A stretch of DNA of 64,000 nucleotides from positions 162,665,476 through 162,729,475 of the forward strand of contig NC_086021.1 in NCBI RefSeq assembly GCF_036323735.1, read 5' to 3'. This DNA comes from Rattus norvegicus (lineage: Eukaryota; Chordata; Mammalia; Rodentia; Muridae). The position numbers were made by a program, and so were the translations under genes. Below, piece by piece: positions 10,432 to 22,773 of the stretch (its first letter is position 1; every line of letters begins with the position of its first letter). The notes beneath the pieces are model-generated. The model made no database searches, was not told the DNA's origin, and saw only the letters and a list, made by a program, of their open reading frames with translations.

Positions 10432-10615
10432 CTTAGGGTCTTATTGCTGTGAAGAGACACCATGAGTTCTACATCTTCACCCGAACAGACTGAGCATCCT
10501 CAGGCAGCTAGGAGGAGGGTCTTCAAGCCCCCCCCCCAGTGACACACTTCCTCCAACAAGGCCACACCTTCTAATTGTGCCACTCTCTGAGCCAAGCATA
10601 TGCAAACCATCACAG
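10432..10615. mobile_element. URR1-like rodent repeat with internal deletion
   Basis: Begins GGTCTTATTGCTGTGAAGAG and ends with GTGCCACTCTCTGAGCCAAG like the 7.1-kb copy, but the central 120 bases or so are missing. A 9-C run sits inside. Confidence 0.65.
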
Positions 10616-11509
10616 ATCCTCAGGATCCCCCCACTCCCCCCCAAAAAAGCCTAGAGGGTAAGCAGCCCCTCCATAATCTCAGTACTTGGGAAGCAGAGTC
10701 AAGGATCCACAGGGTAAGCTAACTGGCTAGACCAGAGAATTGGTGAGTTCAAATGCTTCAAGTTCACCCTGCTTCAGTATACAGGGTGAAGAGTGATGGT
10801 GGAAGATTCTTGATATCAACTCTGGGCTTCCATACCTGGGCATAGATATGCATGCACACTGGCACACGCATACAAACATGCATGCACACACATATACACG
10901 GGCATAAAAAATTAAATGTGCAAAAGAAGAAAAACTCGATACAGACCTATTTTCTCCCAGGGGTGCTGGAGGACCCTTGTATCTGTTAGACAACTACTCT
11001 ACTGTTAAGCTACGATCCCAGTCAGTACATAGCTTATTTAATTTCAATTCCTAGCAGAGGCAGGGCTTAAACCCAGATCTACTAGCCTTGTTACTTTGAA
11101 TGTCTTTAGTGTAAAATGACATTATCAAGGTTGCCCTGAAGCATTTGCAAATATTTTGGGTTGATTATTGTTGTCGATCCTTCATTATAATGTTAATTTT
11201 TTAAGAGTCTCACATAGCCTGGGCTGTACATGGAGTTCCTGACCCACTACATTCCGAGGTCACAGCATGCTCTGCTGTTTCCTCTTGTTGTATTTCTATA
11301 TATTAACCCTTTTAAAAGGGTGGTAGCTCATCTTTTGGGACCAGTGTCAACTCTGGGACATCTTCCCGTGCTGCAGAGTGAAGTCGAGTCTCTTGTAATA
11401 CGCTTGGAGTTCTATTCACCATGGAAACTGGCAGTGTGCAGGCTGGGAAGGCAGCTGGCCCAGTGATCACCTAGCCCGCCCAAAGCCCTAGGTTTGATCC
11501 CTAGTATCA

Positions 11510-12000
11510 CATAAAGTGGGCGTGGTAACACACAACTGTAATCCCAGCACTCAGGAGGTGGAGGCTGGAGGATCATTAATAAGTCATCCACTGTTCCCTT
11601 TTCAGATTCCTAGCCAGTCCTGGCCTTCAGCAACTGGGACTAGGCCCAGACTCTCTGGGAACCTGTGCACACAATGTAAGCACCTTGCTATACACTACCT
11701 TTGCCTAGTCCTTACTCTGATCTTTTAGTAAACCAAGTTTTGAGTCACTGATGTATCTACTTTGTCTCCTCTTCCAGAGTAGAAACTGTAGGAGGCCAAG
11801 GGCTATGTTTAGTTTTAGCTCACCAGCAAATGCCCTAGGACCTGTTTAGTTAGAGAGAAGAAATGCTGGCAGCCAAGCCTGGTGGTACAGGCCTGGAATC
11901 TGAAAAGTAGCAACAGCAGGGTCAAGAGTTCAAGGTTATCCTCAGCTACATAGGAAGCTGGAGACTCATCTGAGCTATGTTAAACCCTGTCTCAAAAAGA
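11510..12000 (+). repeat. Two B1-type SINE pieces, forward
   Basis: 11516-11575 is a 5' B1 fragment (CACAACTGTAATCCCAGCAC). 11878-12000 is a diverged full B1 (CTGGTGGTACAGGCCTGGAA, then AAACCCTGTCTCAAAAAGA). The DNA between shows nothing recognisable. Confidence 0.7.
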
Positions 12001-12304
12001 ATTGAGGCTTATGAATAAGAGCTATTGTGGCAGAGAAAGCATTCTGTGACCTGGATCCAATGCTGTGATTCTGGGCAAGTCAACTGGCTTCTCTGAGCCT
12101 GCTTCCTCTGCTATGAAAAGGTGCAGTTCATCCTTTTATCCTACACACAAGCACTGAGACACAGTCTGGAGCTAGAACCAGAAACCACCTCTATGCGAAA
12201 GCAGAAGATAAAGGCATTAAAAGGGAAACTTCTTTTGCAGTGCTAAGAATAAACCGGATGATATTGCAGGTTCTCTTAAATGGTGACTTCGTTTTTTATT
12301 AAGG

Positions 12305-12690
12305 TGCTGTGCTGGGCAGTTTTTATATCACCTTGACACAAGCTAAGGTCATCTGAGAGGAGGAAAGCTCAATTAAGAAAATGCCTCCATAAGACAAGCC
12401 TGTAGTGTTTTCTTAGTCATTGATCAAGGAGTCTCAGCCCATTGTGGGTGTGGCTAGGTGGTCTAGGGTTGTATAAGAGAGCAGGCTGGGCAAGCCATGA
12501 GGAGTAAGCCAGTAGCCAATATCCCTCCATGGCTTCTGCATCCACTCCTGGCTCTAGGTTCCTGCCCTGTTTTCCTTCAGTGATGAACAGAGATATGTAT
12601 GTGTTAGCCAAATAAACCCTTTCCTTTCCAAGATGCTTTGGTCATCTTTCATCGCAGTAATTGTAACCCTAACTAAAACAGGCCCCTGAT
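12305..12690 (+). mobile_element. Rodent interspersed repeat, probably a non-autonomous DNA element
   Basis: Carries TTTATATCACCTTGACACAA, GTCATCTGAGAGGAGGAAAG, AAATGCCTCCATAAGACAAG and AATAAACCCTTTCCTTTCC, and ends CCCTAACTAAAACA. This is a very common rodent repeat; family name not certain from memory. Confidence 0.6.
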
Positions 12691-12697
12691 CTTTTTT

Positions 12698-13200
12698 TAT
12701 TAAAAGACAAAGTTTCACTGTGTACTCTCTGGCTGGCCTTGAACTCAGAGATTCACTTGACTTCTGCCTACTGAGTCCTGGGATTAAACGTTCCCACTAC
12801 CATGGCAGACTAATTTATTTGTGGGCATATTTGTGTGTGTGGAGGCATGGGAGGTGGCACCACACATATGTGTTAGTCAGAGGACGATTTGCAGGACTCA
12901 GGTCTCATCTTCTATCAATGGGTCCTAGGGATTGAACTCACGTTGTCAGGTTTGGGGTCATGCACCTGCTAAAGCATTTTAACGGCTCTTTTTTCTTTTT
13001 TGAGACCAGATCTTGTTGTGTAGCTCTGGCTAGCCTGCTACTATGTAGACCATACTGGCCTTGAATTTACAGTGATTCTCTTTCCCATCCAAGTGTAGGG
13101 GAGTAGCCCAGCACTCCCAGTCAGTTTTTTTTTTTTTTTTTTTTTTCTTTCTGAGACAAGGTCTCATGTGTCTCAGGTTGAACTCCCAAACGGACGGTCT
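12698..13200 (-). repeat. Cluster of reversed SINEs upstream of the Mapre1 promoter
   Basis: Three pieces: reversed B1 at 12700-12812 (CTGGCCTTGAACTCAGAGAT), a B3-like piece at 12815-12985, and a reversed B1 at 12995-13110. They are followed by a 25-T run and a short B1 head (GAGACAAGGTCTCATGTGTC) to about 13180. The cluster ends just before the unique promoter sequence. Confidence 0.7.
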
Positions 13201-13369
13201 GGGATGATGACAAAACCATTTGCTTCTGTGGTGTTGGGGAGCGAAACCAGGGATTCATGCATGCTAGGCGAGCACTCTACCAACTAACCTTCCTTCTGAG
13301 CCCAACCAATAATCCATTTTTTGTCAAACCCATTTTCTTCTGGGCTACCGCAAACCTGAATGTGCAACT

Positions 13370-13536
13370 GGGCTCCGCCTCCTGATAGAACTCCCACGTC
13401 ATTGGTCGTAACTGACCACGTGCCCAACAGGGCTTGCTCCCCGCCCCCGGGCATGCCAGCTGTCGATCAAGGACTCGGCCCCGCCTCCGGCTCGCGGGCC
13501 AGTCTCTATAAAAGGCCGGGCGGGCGATGACGAGCC
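13370..13536 (+). promoter_or_regulatory. Mapre1: Mapre1 core and proximal promoter
   Basis: A TATA box TATAAAAGG lies at 13507-13515. Upstream are GC boxes at 13439-13448 and 13479-13488, a reversed CCAAT box (ATTGG, 13401-13405) and a palindromic E-box CACGTG at 13417-13422. TATA spacing predicts transcription start near 13537. The elements are seen; their use is inferred. Confidence 0.8.
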
Positions 13537-13985
13537 CCTGCGTCGGCGCGTCACGGCGGGGTGCGTGTGAGGTCATCGCGCGCGGGCGGGCGGGGTCCGA
13601 CGGTTTGAACGAGACGAAGACAGAACCGGAGCCGGGCGCGCGGACTGCGGACGCGGGTCCTGTGAGAGCCGGTGAGGCGGCTGGTGGGCCCGGGCGGCGG
13701 CAGCAGTCAGGAATTCACGGGAGGCGGCTCCTCGTGAGCGGTGTGGCGCCGCGCGGGCAGTGGGGAGAGGGGAAGGGCGGGGCTGTGACCCGGTGCGCGG
13801 CCTGGGCCGGGGGCGCGCGCTCCGTTGTCCCGGGGGCGGAGCGTGGGCCGGAAGTGGGGGCTGCCTAGTGGTGACCGGCGAAATCTTGGCTTTGCGGCTG
13901 GGCCCGGCGGGTGTGTATTCGCGGGCTCGCGGGCTCGCGGGCGCGCGTGCACGCTCGAGGGGCGCGGTGGGGACCCTTAGTGTAG
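13380..13985. other. CpG island over the Mapre1 start
   Basis: Dense CpG dinucleotides and GC-rich sequence from the promoter through exon 1 and 300 bp into intron 1, in sharp contrast with the CpG-poor flanks. Typical of a broadly expressed gene. Confidence 0.9.
13537..13671 (+). other. Mapre1: Mapre1 exon 1 (5' UTR, non-coding)
   Basis: The start is set about 30 bp downstream of the TATA box. The proposed donor is CCG|GTGAGG at 13672, the best match in this GC-rich stretch; CCT|GTGAGA ten bases earlier is an alternative. With this start there is no upstream ATG in the exon (the nearest is at 13527). Confidence 0.6.
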
Positions 13986-16900
13986 GACGCGTCGTTGCAT
14001 AATGGGTGGGAGTTGGTCCGCGGAGTTGGACCCCAGAGTGCGACCTTAGGCAGGCGCTTCAGCCTCCCGGTGCCTCAGTTTCTTCATCTGTAAAATGGAG
14101 ACAGTAGGATTAAGCATAGAAAGGTCTCAGCGCGGTGCTTGGCAGAAGTAAGGCGGTCCGCGGGTGGTTTTTGAGTGCCTGGTAAATGCTAGGCCCCGTT
14201 TTCATCAGAGAGTAGACAGGCAAAGACATGCTTTCTAGGAGTCTGCTTTGTGGATAGAGAGTTAGGAGGCAAGAAAATGAATACATGGCCAAGATAATTT
14301 CTGTAATTACTGTAAAAGGGTGATACCAGTACTGCAGGGTACAGCCTGACCTCTGCACCTCAGTGATGAGGATCCGGCGGCCCATTGAGGGAAGTTAAGC
14401 TAGGCCTGATGTCTGCTGGTGATGAGATGTCTTGAAGAGCATTAATCAAGATAGCTCTTTAATGGGCACTTACTGTGTATAAGGCATTGTGTAAAGAGCT
14501 CGATGTAGCATTGTGTCATTTAATAGTTACATTGTCTTCAAGAGATGCTATCTTCCTTTCTTTTTCTTTCCCTTCTTTTGTAGTTTGCTCATTTTATTTT
14601 CTCTGTGGTGCTGGGAGTTGACTGCAGTTCCCCCACTGTGTCGCTGAACTGCTCATCACCCTTTTACGGAGGCGAGTCTGAGACTTTGAGTAGTGGAATG
14701 ACTTGCCTTATGTTGCCCAGCAAGTAACTCCACTCCAGAGTCATAGCCCGTGTTACCCCTTCTCCTCCATCTAGAAACTGTTTCGTACAGGTGGGACTTT
14801 TGTTATGGTGTCAAAGTGCCAGCACATAGAAGGTGCTTCGAGGAGGTGTGCTTTTCTGTTAGGGTTTACCACTCGGATTCTTACTTAGCCTTTACCATGG
14901 CTCTTGAGGACGGTAGGGTCTTACCATTCAACAGGTGAGCCATTTCCGAGGAAAGGAAGACATGTTTCATTCAGGGTCACATAGCTCTGTTTAGTGCCAC
15001 CTCCCTCCTGCCTTTCCATAGGACTCGGGGTGGTACGTGGAGAGGAATGGGGTGTACTTTATTCTTCACTGAATTGGAGTGAGTTGGGGAGCCAAGTGTG
15101 GTGGACATGCCTGTAATCCTTACACTTTAGGAGGTAGAGGCAGGAGAATCAAAAGCTGAAGGCCATCTGGCCACAGAGCTAGGTCATGAGATACTGTGTG
15201 AAAAAGCAGAGTAGAACAAGCTAGGGAGACTCCCGGGAGAGTCGCTGAAGGGTGAGAGTCTTGAGTAGACAGAAAGGGGATGTTTCCTTGTGTTGTACCT
15301 TGCTTAGCTCAGAGAGCCGGGAAAGGGTTGGGTATGTGTTGAACTCAAGGGTCTTGCATGACCGAGGCTAAGCAGTGGCCTTTTTTGTTATTTTGTTTGA
15401 GACGGGATCTTATTTTGTATCATAGGCTGGCCTAGAATGTACTATGTGTCCCACACTGGTCCTGAATTTGGAGTGGTCTCTCTGCCTCAGCTTTTTGAGT
15501 ACTAGGTTTATGGGCGTAGGCCTTCACTTCTGGCTCAAACATTCTTACCAGAGAGTGAGAAAGAGCTTCGCTGGAGAGGTAGGCTCTGTTTTGACTGCCT
15601 GGAAGAGCCAATTAATTGGTTGAGTGAGTGGATGTTTATTGCACATCCACAGGGTGCCTAATCCCATGTATTTAGTAACCACAGAGCTTGTGGAGCACAT
15701 GGGACCTGGTATTAATGTACTGCTAATGAAAGAGTTTGAAATTACATGATGGTGAAGGGCCATTAACCTTTTCTGAGCAGGGGTGTGGTCACGAGACATG
15801 TGTGGCTTTACCAGCTGCTTTTATTGTATGATAGCATGAGACACACAATACCCAATGTGTATGTGTATACCCGAGCTAGATTGTGAGTGGGTAGATTGTA
15901 TGTAGTCTGGGAGCATGTCATTCTGTTTGGACTTAATAGCATTCTGCACACAGTATGCATTTTACTTGCTTATCCAGGAATTTTTAAACAGAAATACCTC
16001 ATGTGATTGTGATTCAGAAAGTTCTTTCTGGCTGCTGTGTAGGAACAGATTGAGATAGACTAATTTGAGGGCTTGCAGGGGATCTTGAGAGGTGTTGGCA
16101 GCAGATATCGGGCACAGTTTTTAGCACTGAAGATAGCATAAAAGAGAGGCAGTCTCTTCCTGACCCCGTTTGTTGTGTGGATTCTGTGTGACAGGATGCC
16201 AGCTCTGTCCCGTATAGGTTATTTCCTATAGCTCTTTATGAGATCCTTTCAGATGGTTGTATTGATTTAGAGCTGAGGTACACCGAGTTCAGTAACTTGC
16301 CCAAAATCACAGCTAATGGAATGGACTCCGGTGTTCAAGTCCGGGTCCTCCGGTTGCTTCCTGGCCTAAATCTGGTCTGGGAGGCTCAGCAAAGGAGGAA
16401 TAATGTCAATTTTAGTGTGATAACTATAGTCCCAGAGGTTTGAATGAAGTGCTCTGGAAACGTGATGAATAATTTATCTGTGGGGTGAGGAACTAAATTG
16501 TGCTGTTTTCTTGCATGGTAGTTCACTGTCTGCTGATTTGGGGAGTGTGTAGAGTATTGATGGTTAGTTAGCTTTCTGAAAAGTTTATGTAGATACCTTT
16601 GAAGACTCCACAGTCTGAAACAAGTAACATTTACCTAGCACTCATTTTGTTCAAAAGACTGTGTGAAGTGTGGGGTTGTGGGGGTGAGGGGAGGGCAGGG
16701 ATATCGGGGCATAAACTGCCCTGTGTCTGTAGACCTAGTTAGTTACTTTCCTCCTGAGACGAGAACTGGGTGAGGGAGCTCAGTCTTCTGGCTGACTGGA
16801 GTTGTGTGACTCAAGACTTGCAGCAACTCCATGCAGGAGATGAGTGTGGGAAGAGCCCCTTGCACACTAGTCACTAGGTGGAGGGAGGAAGCTTCCCAAG

Positions 16901-17033
16901 GAGCTAAGGGCTGGGGGTCTCATGGTTGTTCTGAATTGTTATGAAGTTTATCCCTTATTCCATTGGCAAGTTTGATGCCTCAGGGAATAAGAACAATTCT
17001 AAATTTCTGGGTCACTATAAAATCTACTGTTGG

Positions 17034-17200
17034 GGCTGGTGAGATGGCTCAGCAGGTCCAGGTGCTTGCCAGCAAGCCTGACCAACTGAATTTGATCCTG
17101 CGAGCTACATTATAGAAGGAGAGAATCAGTTCCTGAAAGTTTTTCTTTGACCTCCACACACATGCATATATGTGCCCACAAAAACACGCAATAAAAAATA
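17034..17200 (+). repeat. B2/B4-like tRNA-derived SINE, forward
   Basis: GGGGCTGGTGAGATGGCTCA at the start is a tRNA-derived head. It ends in CACACACATGCATATATGTG and an AATAAAAAAT tail. Confidence 0.7.
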
Positions 17201-17550
17201 CAGAGAATGAGGGAATAACTGACCGGGAATTCAGAGTACTGCACCCACATTTCCTAGTGTTTTAAATGAGATTTATAGTTGACTATAATGATTGGTACAT
17301 GTAGTCCCAACTGCTTCCAAGCCTGAGGCAAGAGGACAGCATAAGCCTAGGAGTTTGAGGCAACGTGGTAAGATCTGCTTCCCAAATAAAAAGATTATTT
17401 CAGAAGTTTGACAGAAAGGTAAGGGACAGCATTTTTTGAGAAATGGGAAAATATGGCTGAGAAGGCTTGGCTGTAAATACTTAAGGCCTTTTTTTTTCTT
17501 TATCCTTGAAATGAACAGAGTAAAGTGAGCCTTAAAGAGGATTGTCAGGT

Positions 17551-17705
17551 GGGCTGGAGAGATGGCTCAGTGGTTAAGAGCACTGATTGCTTTTCCAGAG
17601 GTCCTGAGTTCAAATCACAGCAACCACATGGTGGCTCACAACCATCTGTGATGAGATCTGATGCCCTCTTCTGCTACAGTGTACTTATATGTAATAAATA
17701 AACCT
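17551..17705 (+). repeat. B2 SINE, forward, with target-site duplication
   Basis: GGGCTGGAGAGATGGCTCAG opens the tRNA-like part; TGATGCCCTCTTCTGCTACA and AATAAATAAACC mark the tail. Flanks share AGAGGATTGTCAG (about 17536-17548 and 17706-17718). Confidence 0.92.
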
Positions 17706-18492
17706 TAGAGGATTGTCAGTTCAGTAACAAGTGTCTTCGAAAGACCTCACACTTGCTTGGCGCTCAGGTACCCTATAGTTAGTTTCTAGGGTGTGCAGGA
17801 AAGAATAGTAGGTGCCAAGGACTTTGAGAGGTTGTCACTTGACCTTACCTATGTATGGTAGTAGGCTGTTGAAACCTGTGATAGTAGATAGCAATGGGCC
17901 CAGGGCTTGGTGCATAGGTGCAGACCGGTAAGCAAAGCACTCCTGGTGAGCTGTGCCCTCAGCCCTGAGTTTGTGTGTTGTCAATGATGACTTGAGATAA
18001 GGTCCATTCTGTAGCTCATGCTGGCCTGGAACTGGAGTCCTCCTGCCTCAGCCTCCTGAGTATGGGTATGTTACCACCACACACACCTTTGTTACTTCTT
18101 TTTTGTGGTGTTGAGGATTGAGCCCAGGCATCAGATCTACCCCCTAGCCCTTGAATGAATTTTTTTGAGCAGAACGTTCTTGTTTGTGCACCAGCTTCCC
18201 TTAAAGTACATGTTTGATCCCTTGGTACCTTTTGTGGCTTGTCTTATTAAACATTTGTGCCAGTCTTATGATGTCTAAATATTAGACTGGCTGGTTTGGG
18301 GCAATTTATTTCAGGTCATTTTATGCATGGAACTCTGGCTTATGACTGGAGTCCTAGTGTCTGGTTTCACCCCTCAGGCTGTGCTAAAATTGAATATTTG
18401 TGCAGGTTTGTTCTTGGTGACCCTGGGAACTGCTTGCCCTCACTTTCATGCTTACTGTAACAGGAGCCTTCTCTCTTTACTACATGTTGTAG

Positions 18493-18616
18493 AAGATGGC
18501 AGTGAATGTGTACTCGACGTCAGTCACCAGTGATAACCTCAGTCGACATGACATGCTGGCTTGGATCAATGAATCTCTGCAGTTGAATCTGACAAAGATA
18601 GAACAGCTATGTTCAG
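18493..18616 (+). CDS. Mapre1: Mapre1 exon 2 (start codon at 18496)
   Basis: The acceptor TGTTGTAG ends at 18492 and three 5' UTR bases AAG precede ATG. Codes residues 1-40 plus one base; donor GTAAGT at 18617. A C run follows the donor. Confidence 0.95.
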
Positions 18617-20757
18617 GTAAGTGCCCCCCCCCCCCCTTTTTTTCTTCTATTTTTTAAGACACAGTTTCTCTTTTTCTTTTTTTTTTTTTTCGGAGCTGGG
18701 GACCGAACCCAGGGCCTTGTGCTTGCTAGGCAAGCGCTCTACCACTGAGCTAAATCCCCAACCCCAGTTTCTCTATATAGCTGTGGCTGTCCTAGAGCTC
18801 GCTGTATAGACCAGGCAGGCAGGCCTTTAGCTTAGAGACCCACCTGCTTCTGCCTCCTAGGTGCTGGGATTGGCTCAGGAGACCACTTTTTTAAAGTACA
18901 TTAGGCTTTAGGGTTTGAGTAGGCCTCTATATGTAACCGCCACAACAAGATTATAGACTTTCTTTCAGCTTTGCCCATGCTGAGTGCTGGGACGTGTGGC
19001 TCAGTTGATAGAGTACTTACCTAGCACTCACAGCACTGGGTTTGATTCCCAAGGCTGCATTAACCTAGATGTGGAGTTCACCTGCAGGATGATCAAGGAT
19101 GTTCAAGGCTTTGCGGTGGCTGCTTAGTGAATTTGAAGCCAGTCTTGTGTACATGGTGCTCTGTCTCAAAAGTAAATAAATGGATACAGTTTTTAGAAGA
19201 GCTTGCTTCTGGCCTACATGTCCACTGCCTTCTGCAGAGGCTACATCCCCTGGCCCAGCTTCTCACTCAGAGCTCATGTGGCCACAATTCCGGTTTATCT
19301 AGGACAGAACTGTTAGAGTATTCTTGTGTTAATTTTACTTTTGTTTTTTTGTTGTCTGAGCTTGAATGGTGAGCCTCATATATGCTGGACAGTGTTTTAT
19401 CACTGAGTAGTGTGCCCAGCAGCTATTTTATATGAATTCATCAGGTATGATTCTTATTCCCAAGAAGAAAAGGACCGAGTCAAGTGTCTGCTGTTTTGGG
19501 GCCAGGTTCATCAAAGCTACCATTTCCCAAAGAGGCAGGGAGCAGTGAGCACAGGAGCAAAGCATGTCTGTGTGGGAATTGGACAGCATGTAGGAAAGCA
19601 GAGGGAGGAAGGGCTTATAGGAGCCCTGTTACTCAGAGAATGCTGCTGTTGGGAATTCCCTTTGTTACCTTCTCTATGTATATATCATACGTTCCTGCTT
19701 TTCATGAGAGAGTCTTCAATGTCAGTAACTTAGAAGTGATTATTTTGAAGAGCTATATGCTGTATGCTCTTTCTTTCCATGTGTTTACTGTAGTTAATTG
19801 CTCTCCTACTCATTTTTGGTCATGGATTTTTTTCCCCCATTGTTTCTTTTTATTGTGGCATGGTTAAGTACCCTTAGTATTAACCTTTTCCCCTGCTCTT
19901 TATTTATGTAAAACAGGGTCTCATTCTATAGCCCACAGGCCTGGAACTCATTCCCTGTAGCCTAGGCTGTCCTCAAATTCTTGGTGGTCCTCCTGCTTGG
20001 TTCTCTTGAGTGCAGGATTACAAGCCCATGCGGTCACCCGTTTCCTCAATGATGTCTAGACGGAGGATACTGGAGCAAACGGGATGGCTTTATGCTCTCA
20101 GTAGTTACTACTAACCATGACTGTGCTTCTCTTCGGTGGGTTATTTACTTATCTATTTTTATGTTTTATTTTTTGTATATGGATTTTTGCTTATATATAT
20201 GTCTATACTATGTGCATGCAGTGCCCATGGAGGCCAGAAGAGAGTATGGGATCCCTTCCCTGGGTCTGGAGTTACAGATGGCTGTAACCCTCATGCGGGT
20301 ACTGGGAGTTAAGCTTCTCTGAGAGAGCATGCAACTGCTGAGCCATCTCTCCAGTCCTCTGTCTCTCCGTGTGTCTGTGTGTCTGTCTTTCTTAAATACA
20401 AGTTTTTGTTGCAGTTACTTGTGGCTTTTGTGTGGAAGGCAGAAGATAGCAACTTGCCATCAAGTCCCTCCTACCATGTGGGTCCCAAGGGTTGTCAGGC
20501 TTGATGGCAAGTGCCTTTACCTGCTAAGGCCAGTTTAGCCTTTTACTGATCACTGACCTGTATTTCTTTTTCTTTTTGAGTCAGGTTTCAGGTAGCTCAG
20601 GCTAGCTTCAAACTTGATTACGTATAAGTGTGACCTTGAATCTTATCTTCTGGGACTATAGATGTGAATTACCACAACCCAGTTTTTTACTGGCTTAGAG
20701 AGTTCTACTAACTTTGGATACACTAAAGAGCTTATCAGGGTGTTTTTTTCTCTCTCT

Positions 20758-20818
<61 letters not shown>

Positions 20819-21309
20819 CATGCGCGCGCGCGCACTTGAGAGAGAAGGGGGGGAGGTATCATTGGAGGGTGTGGATACGAATGTCTGTGTATTTGTATTT
20901 GGAAGCCATCAGTGTCGTGTCTGTCTGTTGCTTTCCCCCTTGAGTTGCCTTGAGACAGGATCTGACACTGATCTGGAGGGGGAAACTTGTTGTTTTGACT
21001 AGGCTTTCCGTCTTAGGTAGACTGACTGGTGAGGTCTTGATCTGCTGGTCTCCCCCCACCAATGCTGGAGTTATAGGCATGTGCATCCTGCCTGTTTCTT
21101 AACATGGGTGTTGGGGGGATTCAAACTTGGATATTTTCCAGTGTGCCTGTGTAGCAAATGCTCTTACCCACTGAGCTGTCTCCCTAGCCTTGCATGTCAC
21201 GACTGTTAAGACTGGATCTGCGGGGCTGGGGATTTAGCTCAGTGGTAGAGCGCTTACCTAGGAAGCGCAAGGCCCTGGGTTCGGTCCCCAGCTCCGAAAA
21301 AAAAGAACC

Positions 21310-21340
<31 letters not shown>

Positions 21341-22212
21341 CTGGATCTGCTACAGTTAGTAGATGAGTTCAAGGATAATAAAACACACACCAGAGCTGAG
21401 TGTGGTGACGAATGCTTTTAATCTTAGTATTTGGGAGGCAGAGGCAGGCAGATCTCTGAGTTTGAGGCCAGCCTGATCTATATAGCCTACATAGTAAGCA
21501 CCAGGTCATCCAAGGCTACATGGTGAAACCCTCTCTCAAAAAAACAAAAAACAAGGGGCCGGAAAGATAGCTCTGAAGTTAGGGGCACTGACTGCTCTTC
21601 CAGAAGTGCTGAGTTCAGTTCCCAGCAACCACATGGTGGTTCCCAACCATCTGTAATGAGATCTGACGCTATCTTCTGTCACAGAGGAGGTGTCCATGCA
21701 GATAGAGCTCATACATAAAATAAGTAAACAAATCTTACTTAAAAACAAAAACCAAAACAGAACTCTTCAAGGGTGTGGGGAGAGAGAGGGGAAGAGAGGG
21801 AAGATTGGATATTTTCCTCCCACTACTGAAATTCTTGTCTTGTGGGTGTGGATGTCGTTCTAGATAAAGAAAGCATGGCTAACATGCCCAAGTCTCTGCT
21901 TCAGTCCCTAACGGGGCAAAGTGTCAATAATGACAGAACCAGAGTCTTGCTTCTTTTAGTAAATGGCTTTTTTTTTTGTACTAGTTAGTGGTTAAACACA
22001 GGAGTTAACAAATACTAGACAAGTGTACTGCCACTGAGCACCAGTCCTTTTAAATTAAAATTTGAGACAATGTCTTCCTAAAGCTCTCAGTCTGGCTCTA
22101 ACTTACCCTGGAGCCTATAATTTATGATTCTTCTTTTTTTTAATCTGAAAAGTTTTTTTTTTATTAATACGATTTCTCTTTTCTTTTCCTTCCTTCCTTC
22201 CTTCCTTCCTTC

Positions 22213-22280
<68 letters not shown>

Positions 22281-22719
22281 ATTTTTACACTCCAGATTTT
22301 ATTCCCTTCCTGGTCTACCCTCTGACTGTTCCACATCCCATACCTCCTCCCCTGACACCCCCCCCCCCCCATTTATGATTCTTCTACCTCAGTTTCCTAA
22401 GAAGCTGGGATTTCAGACATCCTGTACCACCAGGCTCAGCTCTGTAAATAATGCTTCTCAAACATCTCCACTTAGTTCTCCATGTATTTCATGAGGAGGG
22501 TATAGGTACCTCCAGTTTCAGATGGGAAAGGTGGCTTAGAGAATTCGAGTAGTGGATTTGGGCATATAGAACTAAGAACACTTTTTCCAAATGAAGAACC
22601 TGTATTCTTCAGTCCCCACTCCCTTTTAAACGGATTTAACTGGCTGGTGCCTGCCATTTGGGGTTGATCTAAAGAGGCTGCCATTACTTAGCTGCTTCCT
22701 GAGGTGTTCAGCTTTTGGA

Positions 22720-22773
<54 letters not shown>

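Larger units (their letters stand above)
13672..18492 (+). other. Mapre1: Mapre1 intron 1: MIR remnants, B1 and B2 SINEs
   Basis: MIR pieces lie at 14055-14150 (CTCAGTTTCTTCATCTGTAA), 14455-14545, 14655-14760 and 16265-16370 (AACTTGCCCAAAATCACAGC). B1 lies at 15095-15210 (+), 15385-15535 (-), 17310-17395 (+) and 17975-18095 (-). Tract 16,400-17,000 is unique and shows no gene. Confidence 0.75.

Noticed and set aside
21222..21300. tRNA-Ala-like sequence with A and B boxes
   Set aside because: Body, A-rich tail and target duplication identify an ID SINE; it does not form a complete tRNA gene with an anticodon arm and terminator.
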